NCBI RefSeq assembly: GCF_003123685.1
Contig: NZ_QCYJ01000021.1
Location: forward strand, 310,001-374,000
Reading direction: 5' to 3'
DNA: 64,000 nt
DNA from: Nocardia aurea
GTDB taxonomy: Bacteria > Actinomycetota > Actinomycetes > Mycobacteriales > Mycobacteriaceae
The notes under the pieces: model-generated
The model's database searches: none
The model's input: only the letters and a program-made list of their open reading frames with translations
Told to the model about the DNA's origin: nothing
Shown: in pieces, positions 45,790-57,240 of the stretch
How the letters are laid out: each line of letters begins with the position of its first letter
Numbering within the stretch: position 1 is the first letter of the stretch
Position numbers and translations under genes: made by a program

Positions 45790-46452
45790 ATGCACTGGGC
45801 TGTGACAACCGAACCGGGAACGACGGAACCGCACGGGGACGCCGACGCGCCCACCGGAATCCGGGCCGTATTCGCCGACCGCGTCCTGACCGTCCCGAAC
45901 GTGCTGAGCGTGCTGCGGCTGCTCAGCATTCCCCTGTTCCTGTGGTTGCTGCTGGTCGTGCGAGCCGACGGCTGGGCGTTCGCCCTGCTGATCGCCAGCC
46001 CGGTGACCGACTTCCTCGACGGCAAACTGGCCAGGCTGCTCGACCAGTCCTCGCGCCTGGGCGCGCTGCTCGATCCGTTGGTGGATCGGCTGTATCTGGT
46101 GACGACGCTGGTCGCCTTCGTCCTCCGCGGGCTCATCCCGTGGTGGGTGGCGGTGATCCTGGTCGGACGCGATCTGGTGCTCACCCTGACCCTCGGCGTC
46201 TACCGGCGCCGCGACCTGGAGCCGCCCGAGGTGATCTATCTGGGCAAGGCGGCGACGTTCGCGCTGATGTCGGCGCTGCCGTGGCTGCTGGCCGGAGAGA
46301 TGGACTGGCCGCTGGACGGTTTCGGTCGTGCCTTCGGCGGCGCCTTCCTGATCTGGGGTACCGCGGTCTATGTCTGGACGGGTCTGCTGTACCTGGGCAA
46401 AGCGGTCGCGGTGGCGCGGGCGATACCGGCTGTGCCACAGCGCTCCCCGTAA
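45790..46452 (+). CDS. CDP-alcohol phosphatidyltransferase
   Basis: This 220-residue membrane enzyme transfers a phosphatidyl group from CDP-diacylglycerol to an alcohol. The CDP-alcohol motif is complete: DFLDGKLARLLD, then GALLDPLVDR. About five membrane helices are visible. It is the likely equivalent of Rv1822 (pgsA2), which also lies upstream of gcvH. In M. tuberculosis Rv1823-Rv1825 lie between; here only 76 bases separate it from gcvH. GTG at 45802 is an alternative start. Confidence 0.88.
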   Translation: MHWAVTTEPGTTEPHGDADAPTGIRAVFADRVLTVPNVLSVLRLLSIPLFLWLLLVVRADGWAFALLIASPVTDFLDGKLARLLDQSSRLGALLDPLVDRLYLVTTLVAFVLRGLIPWWVAVILVGRDLVLTLTLGVYRRRDLEPPEVIYLGKAATFALMSALPWLLAGEMDWPLDGFGRAFGGAFLIWGTAVYVWTGLLYLGKAVAVARAIPAVPQRSP

Positions 46453-46528
46453 CCGAGGCGTCGGGTCGGCCCGACGGTCGGGTCTCGAATAGAGTTGCGT
46501 GCGACCTTGACGAAGAAAGGACGGCCTT

Positions 46529-46927
46529 GTGACCCAGACCCCCGAGGATCTGCGCTACACCGAGGAGCACGAATGGGTGCGCCGGATCGGCCCGACGACG
46601 GTCCGGGTCGGCATCACCGACTACGCCCAGTCACAGCTCGGTGACGTCGTGTTCGTGCAGCTGCCGGACGCGGACAAGGACGTCGCCTCGGGAGACAGCA
46701 TCGCCGAGGTGGAATCGACCAAGAGCGTTTCCGATATCTACGCCCCGCTGACCGCGAAAGTCGTTGCGGTGAACGAGGAACTGACGCAGTCACCGGAGTC
46801 GCTCAACAGCGATCCCTACGGTGACGGATGGCTGTTCGAATTGGAGGTCGCCGACGCCGCCGGCCTCGACGACACGCTTGCCGACCTGCTGGATGCTGCG
46901 GGTTATCAAGGAGTTATCGGGGGCTGA
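46529..46927 (+). CDS. gcvH: Glycine cleavage system H protein
   Basis: H protein carries the aminomethyl group on lipoyl-lysine between the P, T and L proteins. In this 132-residue product the lipoylated residue is Lys65 in VESTKSVSD, and the family end DGWLFELEV is present. GTG at 46529 has GAAAGGA upstream. It begins a block with garA, ftsR, the DUF151 nuclease, MerR and gcvP in the same order as M. tuberculosis Rv1826-Rv1832. Confidence 0.95.
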   Translation: MTQTPEDLRYTEEHEWVRRIGPTTVRVGITDYAQSQLGDVVFVQLPDADKDVASGDSIAEVESTKSVSDIYAPLTAKVVAVNEELTQSPESLNSDPYGDGWLFELEVADAAGLDDTLADLLDAAGYQGVIGG

Positions 46928-47090
46928 ATCAGCCTTCCCTGTTCTACCTGCACGGGCACGGCCCGGCAGGGTACGGTCAATGCCAACAGAGTCCGGCGGT
47001 CGATGCCGGTGTTCTCGTGACACGACGCGTCGTGTCAATGAAGGCATCACCTGCTTGTATGGATAATCAGGTTCGAGGAGGAGAGAAACG

Positions 47091-47576
47091 GTGAGCGAGA
47101 ACAAAGACCCGGGTTACCAGGAGACCGCGGCCGAGACGACGTCGGTCTTCCGCGCGGATTTCCTGAACGAGGTCGACGCGTCGCGCTCCGCAGAGCCGAC
47201 CGGCGAACAGCCGGTCCAAGGGGTCGAGGGACTGCCCGTCGGTGCGGCCCTCCTGGTCGTCAAACGTGGTCCGAACGCGGGCTCGCGGTTCCTGCTCGAT
47301 CAGCCGACCACGTCGGCCGGTCGTCACCCCGACAGTGACATCTTTCTCGACGACGTCACCGTCAGTCGTCGGCACGCCGAATTCCGGCAGGACGACGACA
47401 CGTTCCAGGTCGTGGATGTGGGCAGCTTGAACGGCACCTATGTGAATCGGGAGCCGGTCGACTCCTCGGAACTGCAGAACGGTGACGAGGTCCAGATCGG
47501 AAAGTTCCGGCTCGTCTTCCTGACCGGTCCGCGCGCGCAGGTCAACGAGCCGTCGGCGGGTGCGGGCTCGCTATGA
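47091..47576 (+). CDS. garA: FHA domain regulator GarA
   Basis: GarA binds and controls 2-oxoglutarate enzymes (2-oxoglutarate dehydrogenase, glutamate dehydrogenase, glutamate synthase). Phosphorylation by PknG or PknB at the N-terminal ETTSVFRAD motif (Thr16 and Thr17) closes it on its own FHA domain. The FHA domain is at about residues 65-150, with phosphothreonine-binding GRHP, SRRHAEF and NGTYVN. The 161-residue product matches Rv1827 in size and plan. GTG at 47091 has GAGGAGAGAAACG upstream. A hairpin follows at 47601. Confidence 0.95.
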   Translation: MSENKDPGYQETAAETTSVFRADFLNEVDASRSAEPTGEQPVQGVEGLPVGAALLVVKRGPNAGSRFLLDQPTTSAGRHPDSDIFLDDVTVSRRHAEFRQDDDTFQVVDVGSLNGTYVNREPVDSSELQNGDEVQIGKFRLVFLTGPRAQVNEPSAGAGSL

Positions 47577-47600
47577 GCACGCGCGACGAGTGAATCGGAT

Positions 47601-47638
47601 GCCTGCGCCCGGCGCGCGTGACGCCGCCGAGCGCAGGC
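47601..47638 (+). terminator. Possible terminator after garA
   Basis: GCCTGCGC (47601-47608) pairs with GCGCAGGC (47631-47638), with an inner GGCG/CGCC pairing. There is no T tract, so it may be a weak terminator or RNA end. Confidence 0.35.
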
Positions 47639-47705
47639 CGGGTGGAGACAATCGGGGCAGTGACAAGGGCGGGACGGTGTCGGCGATCATGAAAGGCTCG
47701 GCACT

Positions 47706-48542
47706 GTGACAGGTGCGGCGCAGTGGGCGCGCGGAGGTATGTCCATCGGCTCCGTCCTGGATCTGCTGCGTCCCGACTTTCCCGATGTCACCATCTCGAA
47801 GATCCGCTTCCTCGAGGCCGAGGGTCTGATCCGGCCCGAACGGACTCCGTCGGGATACCGCAGGTTCTCGGTCGCCGACTGTGAACGGCTGCGGTTCGTG
47901 CTGACCGCGCAGCGAGATCAGTACCTGCCGTTGAAGGTCATCAAGGAACAGCTAGAGGCCATCGACAGCGGTGCGGCGACGCTCGGTGTGCGTGAGGCGC
48001 GGGCCAGGGCCGTCTCCGGTCGAGGCGGCGTCGAGGCGGCGCGGTCGGACGATTCCGAATACCAGGCCGAATCGGGCGACCGTTCCGCTCGGGTTGCGGG
48101 TCACGCGCCACCCCGTAGGCTCGGCGTCGTGCCCGGTGAGATTTCACCCGACGAACTGCGGTTCGATCACGAAATCCGGCTCACTCGCGCCGATCTGCTC
48201 CAGCAGGCGGCGATCGACGAGAAATTCCTCAACGACCTGATCCGGGCGAATCTGATCGTTCCCGGCGCCGCCGGCTTCTTTGACTCCGAAGCGGTCACGT
48301 TGGCCCGAACAGCCAAGGCCATGGCCGAATTCGGCTTGGAGGCACGGCATTTGCGCGCGTTCAAGCTGGCAGCCGACCGCGAGGCCGCCCTGGTGGCGCA
48401 GATCGTCGCGCCGATCGCCAAGAGTCGTGACGCCGGTGCGAGGGCACGGGCCGAGGAGACCGCGCGTGAGCTCGCGGCGCTGTCCCTGACCTTGCACACG
48501 TGCCTGGTCAAGGCGTCGGTGCGCAATTCGCTCGGCGGCTGA
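47706..48542 (+). CDS. ftsR: MerR-type regulator FtsR
   Basis: The 278-residue protein has a MerR helix-turn-helix at about residues 13-80 (IGSVLDLLRPDFPDVTISKIR, GYRRF). Its size and place between garA and the DUF151 gene match Rv1828, called FtsR in corynebacteria, a regulator of ftsZ and cell division. The long C-terminal domain (about 140-278) is the effector or dimerisation part. GTG at 47706. Direct targets cannot be read from this sequence. Confidence 0.9.
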   Translation: MTGAAQWARGGMSIGSVLDLLRPDFPDVTISKIRFLEAEGLIRPERTPSGYRRFSVADCERLRFVLTAQRDQYLPLKVIKEQLEAIDSGAATLGVREARARAVSGRGGVEAARSDDSEYQAESGDRSARVAGHAPPRRLGVVPGEISPDELRFDHEIRLTRADLLQQAAIDEKFLNDLIRANLIVPGAAGFFDSEAVTLARTAKAMAEFGLEARHLRAFKLAADREAALVAQIVAPIAKSRDAGARARAEETARELAALSLTLHTCLVKASVRNSLGG

Positions 48543-48747
48543 ACGGCGCTGCCGATCCCACCGCGCGGTAGGCGGTCGCGCGCCGCGCGGTCGGGCCCGG
48601 GTCCCCGCCCGTATTCCACCGTGACAACACGCCGGTTTCGGCTCTGTACACCGATCGCAGCACTGCTCCGAGTTCGCTTAGACTCGGTGTTACGGCGAGC
48701 TCCGCAGCGGTCATGCCGGGCGGCCGGCGAGTATGGGAGGCAGTGCG

Positions 48748-49221
48748 ATGAGTGAGATGCGCGTAATCGGCATTCGTGTCGAGCAGCCGCAGAACCAGCC
48801 CGTGCTCTTGCTGCGCGAAGTGTCCGGGGACCGGTATCTGCCGATCTGGATCGGGCAGGCCGAGGCGACGGCGATCGTGCTGGAGCAGGAGGGGGTGACC
48901 CCGATCCGCCCGCTGACTCACGATCTGATCAAGATCTTGATCGCCGAGCTCGGGCACACCCTCAAGGAAGTGCGGATCGTGGATCTACAGGAGGGCACCT
49001 TCTACGCGGATCTGGTGTTCGACAACGAGTTGACCATCTCCGCGCGCCCCTCCGATTCGGTTGCGATCGCCTTGCGGGTCGGTTGCCCGATCTACGCCGA
49101 AGAGGCGGTGCTCGAGGAGGCGGGGCTGGTGATGCCGGACGAGCGCGAGGACGAGGTGGAGAAGTTCAAGGAGTTCCTCGAGTCGGTTTCTCCCGATGAT
49201 TTCAAGGCAACCGATAGCTGA
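48748..49221 (+). CDS. Bifunctional nuclease family protein (DUF151)
   Basis: The 157-residue product matches Rv1829-type bifunctional nuclease (DUF151) proteins: PIWIGQAEATAIVLEQEG, then TFYADLVF and RPSDSVAIALR. Some members show RNase and DNase activity; the role in actinobacteria is unclear. GGGAGG lies 8 bases before the ATG at 48748. It lies between the two MerR genes, as in M. tuberculosis. Confidence 0.92.
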   Translation: MSEMRVIGIRVEQPQNQPVLLLREVSGDRYLPIWIGQAEATAIVLEQEGVTPIRPLTHDLIKILIAELGHTLKEVRIVDLQEGTFYADLVFDNELTISARPSDSVAIALRVGCPIYAEEAVLEEAGLVMPDEREDEVEKFKEFLESVSPDDFKATDS

Positions 49222-49420
49222 ACGGTATGGCTATCTTCTAGCCCTGAACTACAGGTCGAGACTTTTACCGCGCGTCGCGTTTGGATCGATGATGCTGCTC
49301 CCAGGAGAATCAGTGGGAGTAATCTCGACAGTTGGGCCATGTCCGTTACGGCGGGTTGATGGTCGTCACGGAGCCGGGTCATCGATGAGGCAAGGCGTCG
49401 GCGAAGCAAGGGAGTGGTCA

Positions 49421-49978
49421 GTGGCAGAGCAATCGCAGGATGTGGTACAGCCAGGCCTGTTCCCGGATGATTCGGTACCCGATGATCTAGTCGGCTATCG
49501 CGTCCCCAGCGCGTGTCAGGTGGCAGGCATCACCTACCGGCAGCTCGATTACTGGGCGCGCACCGGACTGGTCGTGCCCTCGATTCGCGGCGCGGCGGGA
49601 TCCGGCAGTCAGCGGCTGTACTCGTTCAAGGACATATTGGTCCTGAAGATCGTGAAGCGACTGCTCGACGCGGGCATCTCGCTGCAGAACATCCGGATCG
49701 CGGTGGATCACCTGCGCAGCCGGGGCGTTCAGGATCTGGCGGGTATCACCCTGTTCTCCGACGGCACCTCGGTCTACGAGTGCGCCTCGCCCGAGGAGGT
49801 CGTCGATTTACTGCAGGGCGGCCAGGGCGTCTTCGGTATCGCGGTCAGCGGCGCCATGCGTGAGCTGACCGGCGCGATCGCGAATTTCCCCGCCGAACGC
49901 GCGGTATCGGCGACCGAGCGGCCGGAGGACGAACTGGCCTACCGGCGCAAGGCGCGGATGAACGCCAAAACCGGCTAG
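49421..49978 (+). CDS. MerR family regulator (Rv1830-like)
   Basis: The 185-residue product has a MerR helix-turn-helix at about residues 25-95 (CQVAGITYRQLDYWARTGLV, GSQRLYSFKD). Its place after the DUF151 gene matches Rv1830, a regulator affecting drug persistence and cell division in mycobacteria. GTG at 49421 has AAGGGAG six bases upstream; a start at 49385 is in frame. A perfect terminator follows. Confidence 0.9.
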   Translation: MAEQSQDVVQPGLFPDDSVPDDLVGYRVPSACQVAGITYRQLDYWARTGLVVPSIRGAAGSGSQRLYSFKDILVLKIVKRLLDAGISLQNIRIAVDHLRSRGVQDLAGITLFSDGTSVYECASPEEVVDLLQGGQGVFGIAVSGAMRELTGAIANFPAERAVSATERPEDELAYRRKARMNAKTG

Positions 49979-49989
49979 CTCCGGTTCGG

Positions 49990-50020
49990 ACCGTCCCGGA
50001 TGTCACCGGGACGGTTTTTC
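49990..50020 (+). terminator. Intrinsic terminator of the MerR gene
   Basis: ACCGTCCCGG pairs perfectly with CCGGGACGGT around loop ATGTCA, followed by TTTT. It separates the MerR gene from the glycine riboswitch and gcvP transcript. Confidence 0.9.
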
Positions 50021-50114
50021 TGTCGTGATCGCCCTCGCGGCACCGAGTGACGAGGGCGACACAGACCTGGAGGCCGTGTTCGGCGGCCCTTCCGCATAAA
50101 CTGGGCGTTGCGTC

Positions 50115-50310
50115 GCCGCCGTGCGGGAGAGTTCCGGTCTCGACATGAGTCCGGGCGCCGAAGGAGCAGCACCTCCCCGTCAATCTCTCAGGCAACCGGG
50201 ACCGTACGGGCTTCGGCGCCTCTGGAAAGCGGTGGCTCGTGCCGCCCGCCCATGGGGAAAGGGACGACAGGTCCCGAATCTCTCAGGCTCCACGACAGAG
50301 GGGGAGGGCT
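50115..50310 (+). ncRNA. Tandem glycine riboswitch
   Basis: Two glycine aptamers lie in a row before gcvP. The first contains GCGGGAGAG, GCGCCGAAGGAGCA and CAATCTCTCAGG. The second contains CCCATGGGGAAAG and GAATCTCTCAGG, ending in GACAGAGGGGGAG. The paired CTCTCAGG strings are the family hallmark. The arrangement fits glycine-dependent expression of gcvP alone, since gcvH lies upstream with its own promoter. Confidence 0.93.
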
Positions 50311-50358
50311 GGTACCCGTCGGCCACGTGGTCGACCCGCCCCGACCCTTGGAGCTGAC

Positions 50359-53181
<2,823 letters not shown>

Positions 53182-53264
53182 GTGAGTCGTTTCGGCGGTG
53201 TCGACCGTCGGTCGGGAATACTGATCGCGTTCGATTCCGCCGAGGGAACCACAGGGGAGCGCGC

Positions 53265-53684
53265 ATGTCGTTCACGTCCGAGGAAGCCGATTTCATCCGC
53301 GCGCAATTCGTGGTGCGGATGGCGACGGTGGGGCCGCGAGGGCAACCGGACGCGGTCCCCCTCGCCTTCGAATTCGACGGCGAGGGGTTCTGGATCGGCG
53401 GTATCGGCGCGGCGGTGCTGCGGACGAGGAAGTTCCGCAATATTGCCGAAAATGACAGGGTGGCACTGGTATTCGACGATATCGTCGCGATGGAGCCGTT
53501 CACGGCGCGCTGTCTGCGGGTCTACGGTCGGGCAGGCGCCCCGATCGAGCGGGTGGGCATGGTCGGTCCGGGAATCTATTCCTACATCACCCCCACCGTG
53601 TCGTGGAGTTGGAACATGGCGGGCGAACCGGCCGGTGCGAGCTGGTACGAGCCGCGCAAGGCGGTGCACCGGCCGGGCGGCTGA
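53265..53684 (+). CDS. PPOX class F420-dependent oxidoreductase
   Basis: The 139-residue split-barrel protein resembles mycobacterial PPOX-class F420 or FMN binding proteins (RMATVGPRGQPDAVPLAF, KFRNIAENDRVALVFDD). The reaction is unknown; relatives reduce biliverdin or quinones. AGGGGAG lies upstream of the ATG at 53265. It ends 4 bases before the convergent VWA gene stop. Confidence 0.85.
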   Translation: MSFTSEEADFIRAQFVVRMATVGPRGQPDAVPLAFEFDGEGFWIGGIGAAVLRTRKFRNIAENDRVALVFDDIVAMEPFTARCLRVYGRAGAPIERVGMVGPGIYSYITPTVSWSWNMAGEPAGASWYEPRKAVHRPGG

Positions 53685-53688
53685 CGGG

Positions 53689-55368
53689 CTAGGGGCTGGT
53701 CAGGGCTTTCACCACCGTGCTGGCGAAGGTGAGATTGTCGGAGGTGGCGACCCGGGTGTACGTGCCGCCCGTCTTCTCGGCGAGATCGCGCATGGTCTCG
53801 GTGGCGGTACCGCCGATGACGACGATATCGATGCGCACCGGTCGGGATTTGTCGCTGGCCGCGGCGATATCGGCGAGCAGTTGCGCGCCGGTCATGCTGG
53901 AATCGTCGTCGGGGCCGTCGGTGACGACGAGCAGCGAATTGGTGCGCCCCGCCGCGTAGTTCGCGATCGCGGCGCGGTAGGCGGCGAGCACGGTCGGGTA
54001 GGCCTGATCGGTGCGGCTGTCACTGGCGCGCACCTTGCTCAGCGCGGTGTCGATGGCGGTGCGCTGGGTGGTGGTCAGCGGTGCGGTCGAGGCGAGCACG
54101 TCATAGGGTTTGGCGCCGTCGAGGTTCTCGGCGAAGGTCCACACGCCCAAGCCGAAATCCGGCGGCATCACGTTCATGGTGGAACGCAGTGCGCCGAGGC
54201 TGTTGGAGAGCCTGGTGCCCGAACCCTCCGAGGTCGCCATCGAGGCCGAGACGTCGAGCACCACCGTCGACTGCACGCCGAGGACCGGATCGGCGAGGGT
54301 CGCGGCGACCTTGTCGAGCGCTTCGCGCGAAGCGCCGGTCCCCGTCGCGGTCGGCGGCGGCACGGTGAAACCGGCTTCGGTGAACAGCGTCGCCTGTTGC
54401 GGCGCGCGCAGGTATTCGGCGAACACGCTCGCGATCAGATTCTGGGTCTGGTCCACCCACGATCCGGACATCATCGCGGCGGGATGGTCGGCGACCGGCG
54501 CCGCCCCCGCCGGTCGGTAGGCGACCAGGCCCGGCCGGGTCCGCAGTTGCTGTTCGGTAGCGGCTACCGCGTGGATATCGGCCTTCTGCTGCGGCAGCGC
54601 CGTCGCGATGGCGTCGAGCGCGTCGCCGGTGCTCGTCGCCTGCGGTGCGCCCGCGGCCAATCCGGAGACCGCCGCGACGACCTGGCCGGACTGGGCGGCC
54701 TCGGTGGTGAGCGGATCGGTGCCCGAGACCGTCGCGGCGACCGCCGCCGCGGCGGCCACGGTGGCGTCACCCTCGGGCAGCGCCATGCGCAGGCCACCCC
54801 AGTCGGAGAGCCCGATCTGCTCGAGTGAGCCCTGTTGCAGCGTGGGCAGATCGCTCCAGGCGACCTGCGCCTGCTCCATCGACTGCCGCAGTTCCTCGGT
54901 GACCGCCAGCACGACGGGGCTGGTCGCGACCGAGGTCGGCTCACCCTCGATGAGTCCGGGCACCCGTGTCGCCTCGATGGAACGCGAGGATGTCGGGATC
55001 CACAGCGCGGGTTGCGGTCCGAGCGTGCCGTTCCATACTCCGCCCGCGGTGAAACCGGCGCTGATCGACGCGGTGGGGCGCGCCGTGACCAGGACTTTCG
55101 CACAGTGGTCGCGAATCTGCGGCGAGGTCGCGTTGTATCGGTCCGCGATCGCGCGCACCGGCGCCTCGATATCAGGGTCGACGGTGACGAACAGCGTCGA
55201 TTCGCCTTCGACGCATTCGGCCGCCGCCGCGCTGTCGCGGTCGGTGGCGCGATCCCGGAACTGGAACCAGGCGAAGACGGCTACCACCAGCAGCACGACT
55301 GTCACCGCTGCGATAACCGGACCTTTGCTGACGCCCCGGGAGTTGATTCCGCTGCGATGAGTGCCCAC
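53689..55368 (-). CDS. Exported VWA domain and substrate-binding-like protein
   Basis: The 559-residue protein has one N-terminal membrane helix (GPVIAAVTVVLLVVAVFAWF). A periplasmic-binding-like domain covers about residues 55-340. A von Willebrand A domain follows at about 360-555 with the metal site DVSAS and later DGPDDD. It is likely anchored outside the membrane and may bind a ligand or protein partner through the MIDAS site. GTG at 55368. Function unknown; similar proteins are widespread in Nocardia-type genomes. Confidence 0.82.
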   Translation of the reverse strand: MGTHRSGINSRGVSKGPVIAAVTVVLLVVAVFAWFQFRDRATDRDSAAAAECVEGESTLFVTVDPDIEAPVRAIADRYNATSPQIRDHCAKVLVTARPTASISAGFTAGGVWNGTLGPQPALWIPTSSRSIEATRVPGLIEGEPTSVATSPVVLAVTEELRQSMEQAQVAWSDLPTLQQGSLEQIGLSDWGGLRMALPEGDATVAAAAAVAATVSGTDPLTTEAAQSGQVVAAVSGLAAGAPQATSTGDALDAIATALPQQKADIHAVAATEQQLRTRPGLVAYRPAGAAPVADHPAAMMSGSWVDQTQNLIASVFAEYLRAPQQATLFTEAGFTVPPPTATGTGASREALDKVAATLADPVLGVQSTVVLDVSASMATSEGSGTRLSNSLGALRSTMNVMPPDFGLGVWTFAENLDGAKPYDVLASTAPLTTTQRTAIDTALSKVRASDSRTDQAYPTVLAAYRAAIANYAAGRTNSLLVVTDGPDDDSSMTGAQLLADIAAASDKSRPVRIDIVVIGGTATETMRDLAEKTGGTYTRVATSDNLTFASTVVKALTSP

Positions 55369-55438
55369 GACGGTCAGTGTATGTTCACATCGACCGGCGC
55401 TCTACGGGGAGGCCCTGGTCATCGGTACGGGCGGGTAC

Positions 55439-55475
55439 GGGCCGCCGCCGCGCGCTCTCGCGAGGACGGCGGCCC
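55439..55475. terminator. Possible terminator downstream of whiB
   Basis: GGGCCGCCG (55439-55447) pairs with CGGCGGCCC (55467-55475). It lies in the gap between the VWA gene start and the WhiB gene stop. No T tract. Confidence 0.4.
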
Positions 55476-55493
55476 GCCGCGCCGCGAGTCGTC

Positions 55494-55769
55494 TCACTCG
55501 CGGATGACCCGCCCGCGATCGAATTCGTGCCCGCCCCAGACCCCGGATTGTCCGGTGCCGGAGGCGAATTCGCCGCAGGCGGTGCGGATCGGGCACCCGG
55601 CGCAGATCTCTCGGGCGTATTCGAAATCCTGCGACGGGTACGGAAACCAGGCCTCGTGATTCGGGTCGCCCCGGCACGCGGCGCGGTGCCACTCCCGGCT
55701 GTCCGAAACCGGGAGCAGGTCGACGAGCGTCAACTCGTCGGTGCGGGTCGGCTGGGTACGGACGGTCAT
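55494..55769 (-). CDS. WhiB family iron-sulfur regulator
   Basis: The 91-residue product has the four cysteines of a WhiB 4Fe-4S site: Cys32 (ACRGDPN), Cys56, Cys59 (ICAGCP) and Cys65 (TACGEFA). The GVWGG turn at 76-80 contacts the sigma factor. It lacks the AT-hook tail of WhiB7 and I cannot assign a subclass. It follows an HNH endonuclease gene by 22 bases on the same strand, an unusual operon partner. Confidence 0.9.
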   Translation of the reverse strand: MTVRTQPTRTDELTLVDLLPVSDSREWHRAACRGDPNHEAWFPYPSQDFEYAREICAGCPIRTACGEFASGTGQSGVWGGHEFDRGRVIRE

Positions 55770-55791
55770 ATCCTTGCTCCTCTCGGATCGG

Positions 55792-56349
55792 TCAGGTGGT
55801 GGCCAACTGCTTCCAGACGCGGCGCTGTCGCTTGGCCAGGTGGTCGGGGGCCTTGGGCTGCCACAGCAACCGCATGCCCGCTTCCTCCGGTGTGCGGTCG
55901 GCCTTGGTCGAATTGCACGGCGCGCAGCAGGCGACCAGATTGCTCCAGGTGTTCGGACCGCCCCGGCTGCGCGGTCGGATGTGGTCGACGGTGCGGGCCC
56001 AGTTCGCGCAGTACCCGCAGCGGTGGTTGTCGCGGCGCAGCACGCCGGCCAGGGTGGCGCGGCTCTCGTCGTGGACGAGCACGGTGTGCTCGATGTAGAC
56101 GTAGCGCAGCAGGCGGATCGTCTCCGGCAGCGCGATCTCCAGATCCTTGGACCGGATCGGGAAGTAGGGCTCGTGGTCGGCGATCGATTCCGCGGCGCCG
56201 CTGGTTACCAGGACCACGGCGCGGTCGGCGCCGATCTCGTCGAGCGCCTCGTAGGACGCGTTCAGGACGAGGACGCCGGTATGTATCCAGTTGGACGCGG
56301 TCAACGCCACCCGATCGGTGGCATGGCGGAATATCATGGGGATCACCAT
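55792..56349 (-). CDS. HNH endonuclease family protein
   Basis: The 185-residue product has an HNH zinc-type nuclease domain: zinc cysteines 111/114 (CGYC) and 142/145 (CCAPC), with active-site residues DH 122-123 and Asn137. The region before residue 100 (NASYEALDEIG, then EPYFPIRSKDLEIALPETIRLLRYV) is characteristic of actinobacterial HNH proteins of unknown role. ATG at 56349 is used; a second ATG is at 56337. It is followed by the WhiB gene. Confidence 0.85.
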   Translation of the reverse strand: MVIPMIFRHATDRVALTASNWIHTGVLVLNASYEALDEIGADRAVVLVTSGAAESIADHEPYFPIRSKDLEIALPETIRLLRYVYIEHTVLVHDESRATLAGVLRRDNHRCGYCANWARTVDHIRPRSRGGPNTWSNLVACCAPCNSTKADRTPEEAGMRLLWQPKAPDHLAKRQRRVWKQLATT

Positions 56350-56392
56350 GTTTCGTGAAGAGCAGCGGATATTGCCGGGGGAACGGCTTCGG

Positions 56393-56467
56393 TCAGCGAC
56401 CGGACCGGAGGTGGCCGGATACCGGATCCGCCTGGCCGATCACGTTCGGGTTCTGTGAATTCGACAA
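56393..56467 (-). CDS. Possible 24-codon leader ORF before HNH-WhiB
   Basis: A TTG-started 24-residue ORF (beginning MSNSQNPNVIG) has an AGGAGGAGGT ribosome binding site 3 bases upstream and ends 43 bases before the HNH start. No family is known. It could be a leader peptide, but the strong Shine-Dalgarno may also be chance. Confidence 0.25.
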   Translation of the reverse strand: MSNSQNPNVIGQADPVSGHLRSGR

Positions 56468-56497
56468 GCCACCTCCTCCTCTCCTGATGCTCGAAAA

Positions 56498-56521
56498 GAT
56501 CACCCGCTGATCGGGGTGATC
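56498..56521. promoter_or_regulatory. Inverted repeat upstream of HNH-WhiB pair
   Basis: GATCACCC-N8-GGGTGATC is a perfect 8-base inverted repeat. It lies about 150 bases before the HNH start and could be an operator or RNA hairpin. Confidence 0.4.
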
Positions 56522-56596
56522 GTCGATGAATTACATGGTGGCACACGGGTCGTGCCGTTGTCGGCCCATTTATTTCCAGTCGGTTCGCGACCGGTC

Positions 56597-57133
56597 TCAG
56601 TTGCCGGTGCGTACCAGCGTGGCGGCGCCGAACGAGACGTTGAATCGGTCGCACCACAGATCGGCGCTGACGAACGCGGCGAGATCCAATTCCGAGGGAA
56701 CGGCGTAGTTCTGGTTTCCCTTGTTGCCCTTCAGACTTCCGAGATCGACGTGATGTCCGTCATCGAAGGTGAACCAGTCGTCGGTGACGGTCTGGTCGGT
56801 GAGCCAGACCCGCACGTCGGGTCCGTCGGAGGTGTCGAGATCTTCCAGGCGCAGCACGCGGCTGCCGTCGGGCAGGCGCAGGATGCGCACGGTGCCGGAG
56901 GTGTGGTGTTCGTGCGAGACGAAGCTCCCCTCGGCCAGGACGACGGGGCCCGCGGCCGGAGTTCCGCCGGACCCGGTCGCGGGTGCGACGGTGGGCACCG
57001 CCTCGATCACCGTGGTGTCGATGATCAGTTTCCACGGTTCGAGCAGTACGATCGCCGTCGCGGTCACCGCGACGACGACCGCGGCGACGATCCACGCGAG
57101 CGGCGACCGGACCGCCCTTGCTACCGAAACCAT
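56597..57133 (-). CDS. DM13 domain membrane-anchored protein
   Basis: The 178-residue product has one N-terminal membrane helix (WIVAAVVVAVTATAIVLL) and a DM13 electron-transfer domain (about residues 60-178) ending in LWCDRFNVSFGAA with the conserved cysteine. DM13 domains are thought to bind redox cofactors or heme at the outer face. ATG at 57133 is used; the frame opens earlier but without a signal. Role unknown. Confidence 0.82.
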   Translation of the reverse strand: MVSVARAVRSPLAWIVAAVVVAVTATAIVLLEPWKLIIDTTVIEAVPTVAPATGSGGTPAAGPVVLAEGSFVSHEHHTSGTVRILRLPDGSRVLRLEDLDTSDGPDVRVWLTDQTVTDDWFTFDDGHHVDLGSLKGNKGNQNYAVPSELDLAAFVSADLWCDRFNVSFGAATLVRTGN

Positions 57134-57240
57134 GACGCACTCCTCGAATTCGTGACCATCGCTGTCGACACCATCGAACCGCGTGAACACCGCGTGTGTC
57201 GTGATTCGGCCCCGATGGTCACGGTTCCGTCATGGGTGCT

